From Thermoanaerobaculia bacterium (GTDB taxonomy: Bacteria > Acidobacteriota > Thermoanaerobaculia > Gp7-AA8): a stretch of DNA of 41,048 bases. Below, piece after piece: positions 40,939 through 41,048 of the stretch. Position 1 is the first letter of the stretch. Every line of letters begins with the position of its first letter. Made by a program: the position numbers and the translations under genes. The notes under the pieces were generated by a model. The model was not told where the DNA came from, made no database searches, and was given only the letters and a program-made list of their open reading frames with translations. The stretch lies in assembly GCA_017883205.1 (NCBI GenBank), contig JADGNZ010000055.1, forward strand, positions 1 through 41,048, written 5' to 3'.

Positions 40939-41048
40939 CGCAGCGCGTACGTAGCGCCGCCCTTCGTAGCGCCGCCCTTCGTAGCGCCGCCCTTCGTAGC
41001 GCCGCCCTTCGTAGCGCCGCCCTTCGTAGCGCCGCCCTTCGTAGCGCC
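40935..41048 (+). repeat. 15-bp tandem repeat running off the window
   Basis: GTAGCGCCGCCCTTC repeated about six and a half times (40951-41048) after one degenerate unit. Near-perfect copies indicate recent expansion. The first unit provides the TAG stop of the MFS gene. The true length is unknown. Confidence 0.9.

Overview
The window is a GC-rich bacterial chromosome segment. The mix of a GWxTD-domain secreted protein, a long exported prolyl oligopeptidase, a TonB/ExbB/ExbD operon and many acyl-CoA genes points to a Gram-negative soil or sediment bacterium. Acidobacteriota (Thermoanaerobaculia-like) is my best guess. This is inference from gene content; no marker gene is present to prove it.

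Accessory end (1-8.5 kb). The left end holds an array of about 11 degenerate 21-22 bp repeats. It is followed by a compact plus-strand cluster: a frameshifted small membrane protein, a DUF2971-type protein and a trypsin-like protease. Next come three genes of unknown function. An HNH-type nuclease gene is bracketed by two inverted copies of a 267-bp element whose ends are 15-bp inverted repeats. A minus-strand cluster then encodes a HEPN/AbiU2-type protein, the remains of an XRE regulator and an AbiTii-type protein. A tRNA-Glu(CTC) gene marks the right boundary, with its 3' end facing this block. This is the usual arrangement for an island integrated at a tRNA, although no integrase is visible. 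Just beyond it lies a TIR-domain membrane protein overlapping a gene for an exported protein.

Core (10.5-41 kb). Region by region: an alpha/beta hydrolase and a TVP38/DedA membrane protein; a thiolase translationally coupled to an exported protein; prolyl oligopeptidase; a CPBP protease; an operon of TPR lipoprotein, TonB, ExbB and two ExbD with a clear promoter and a UUCG-loop terminator; ribBA and tryptophan 2,3-dioxygenase; the GWxTD protein; a complete BMP-type nucleoside ABC importer (binding lipoprotein, ATPase, two permeases); a biotin carboxylase and an enoyl-CoA hydratase of the methylglutaconyl-CoA type (leucine or acyl-CoA breakdown); an S8 subtilase; tRNA-Leu(CAA); a LeuA/HMG-CoA-lyase-like enzyme; a HicAB toxin-antitoxin pair; a crotonase and a 3-hydroxybutyryl-CoA dehydrogenase; and an MFS transporter. 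The thiolase, crotonase and dehydrogenase could together run the acetoacetyl-CoA/crotonyl-CoA segment of beta-oxidation.

The most unusual recurring structure is a set of intergenic inverted repeats. In each, both arms are built from a short word, usually seven bases, repeated in tandem. The word differs from locus to locus (AAGGCAG, GTCGGTT, GGGGTGT, GAAGGAT) while the architecture stays the same. Several abut or supply stop codons, and several sit beside -10 boxes lying 6-8 nt upstream of an ATG, which suggests leaderless mRNAs.
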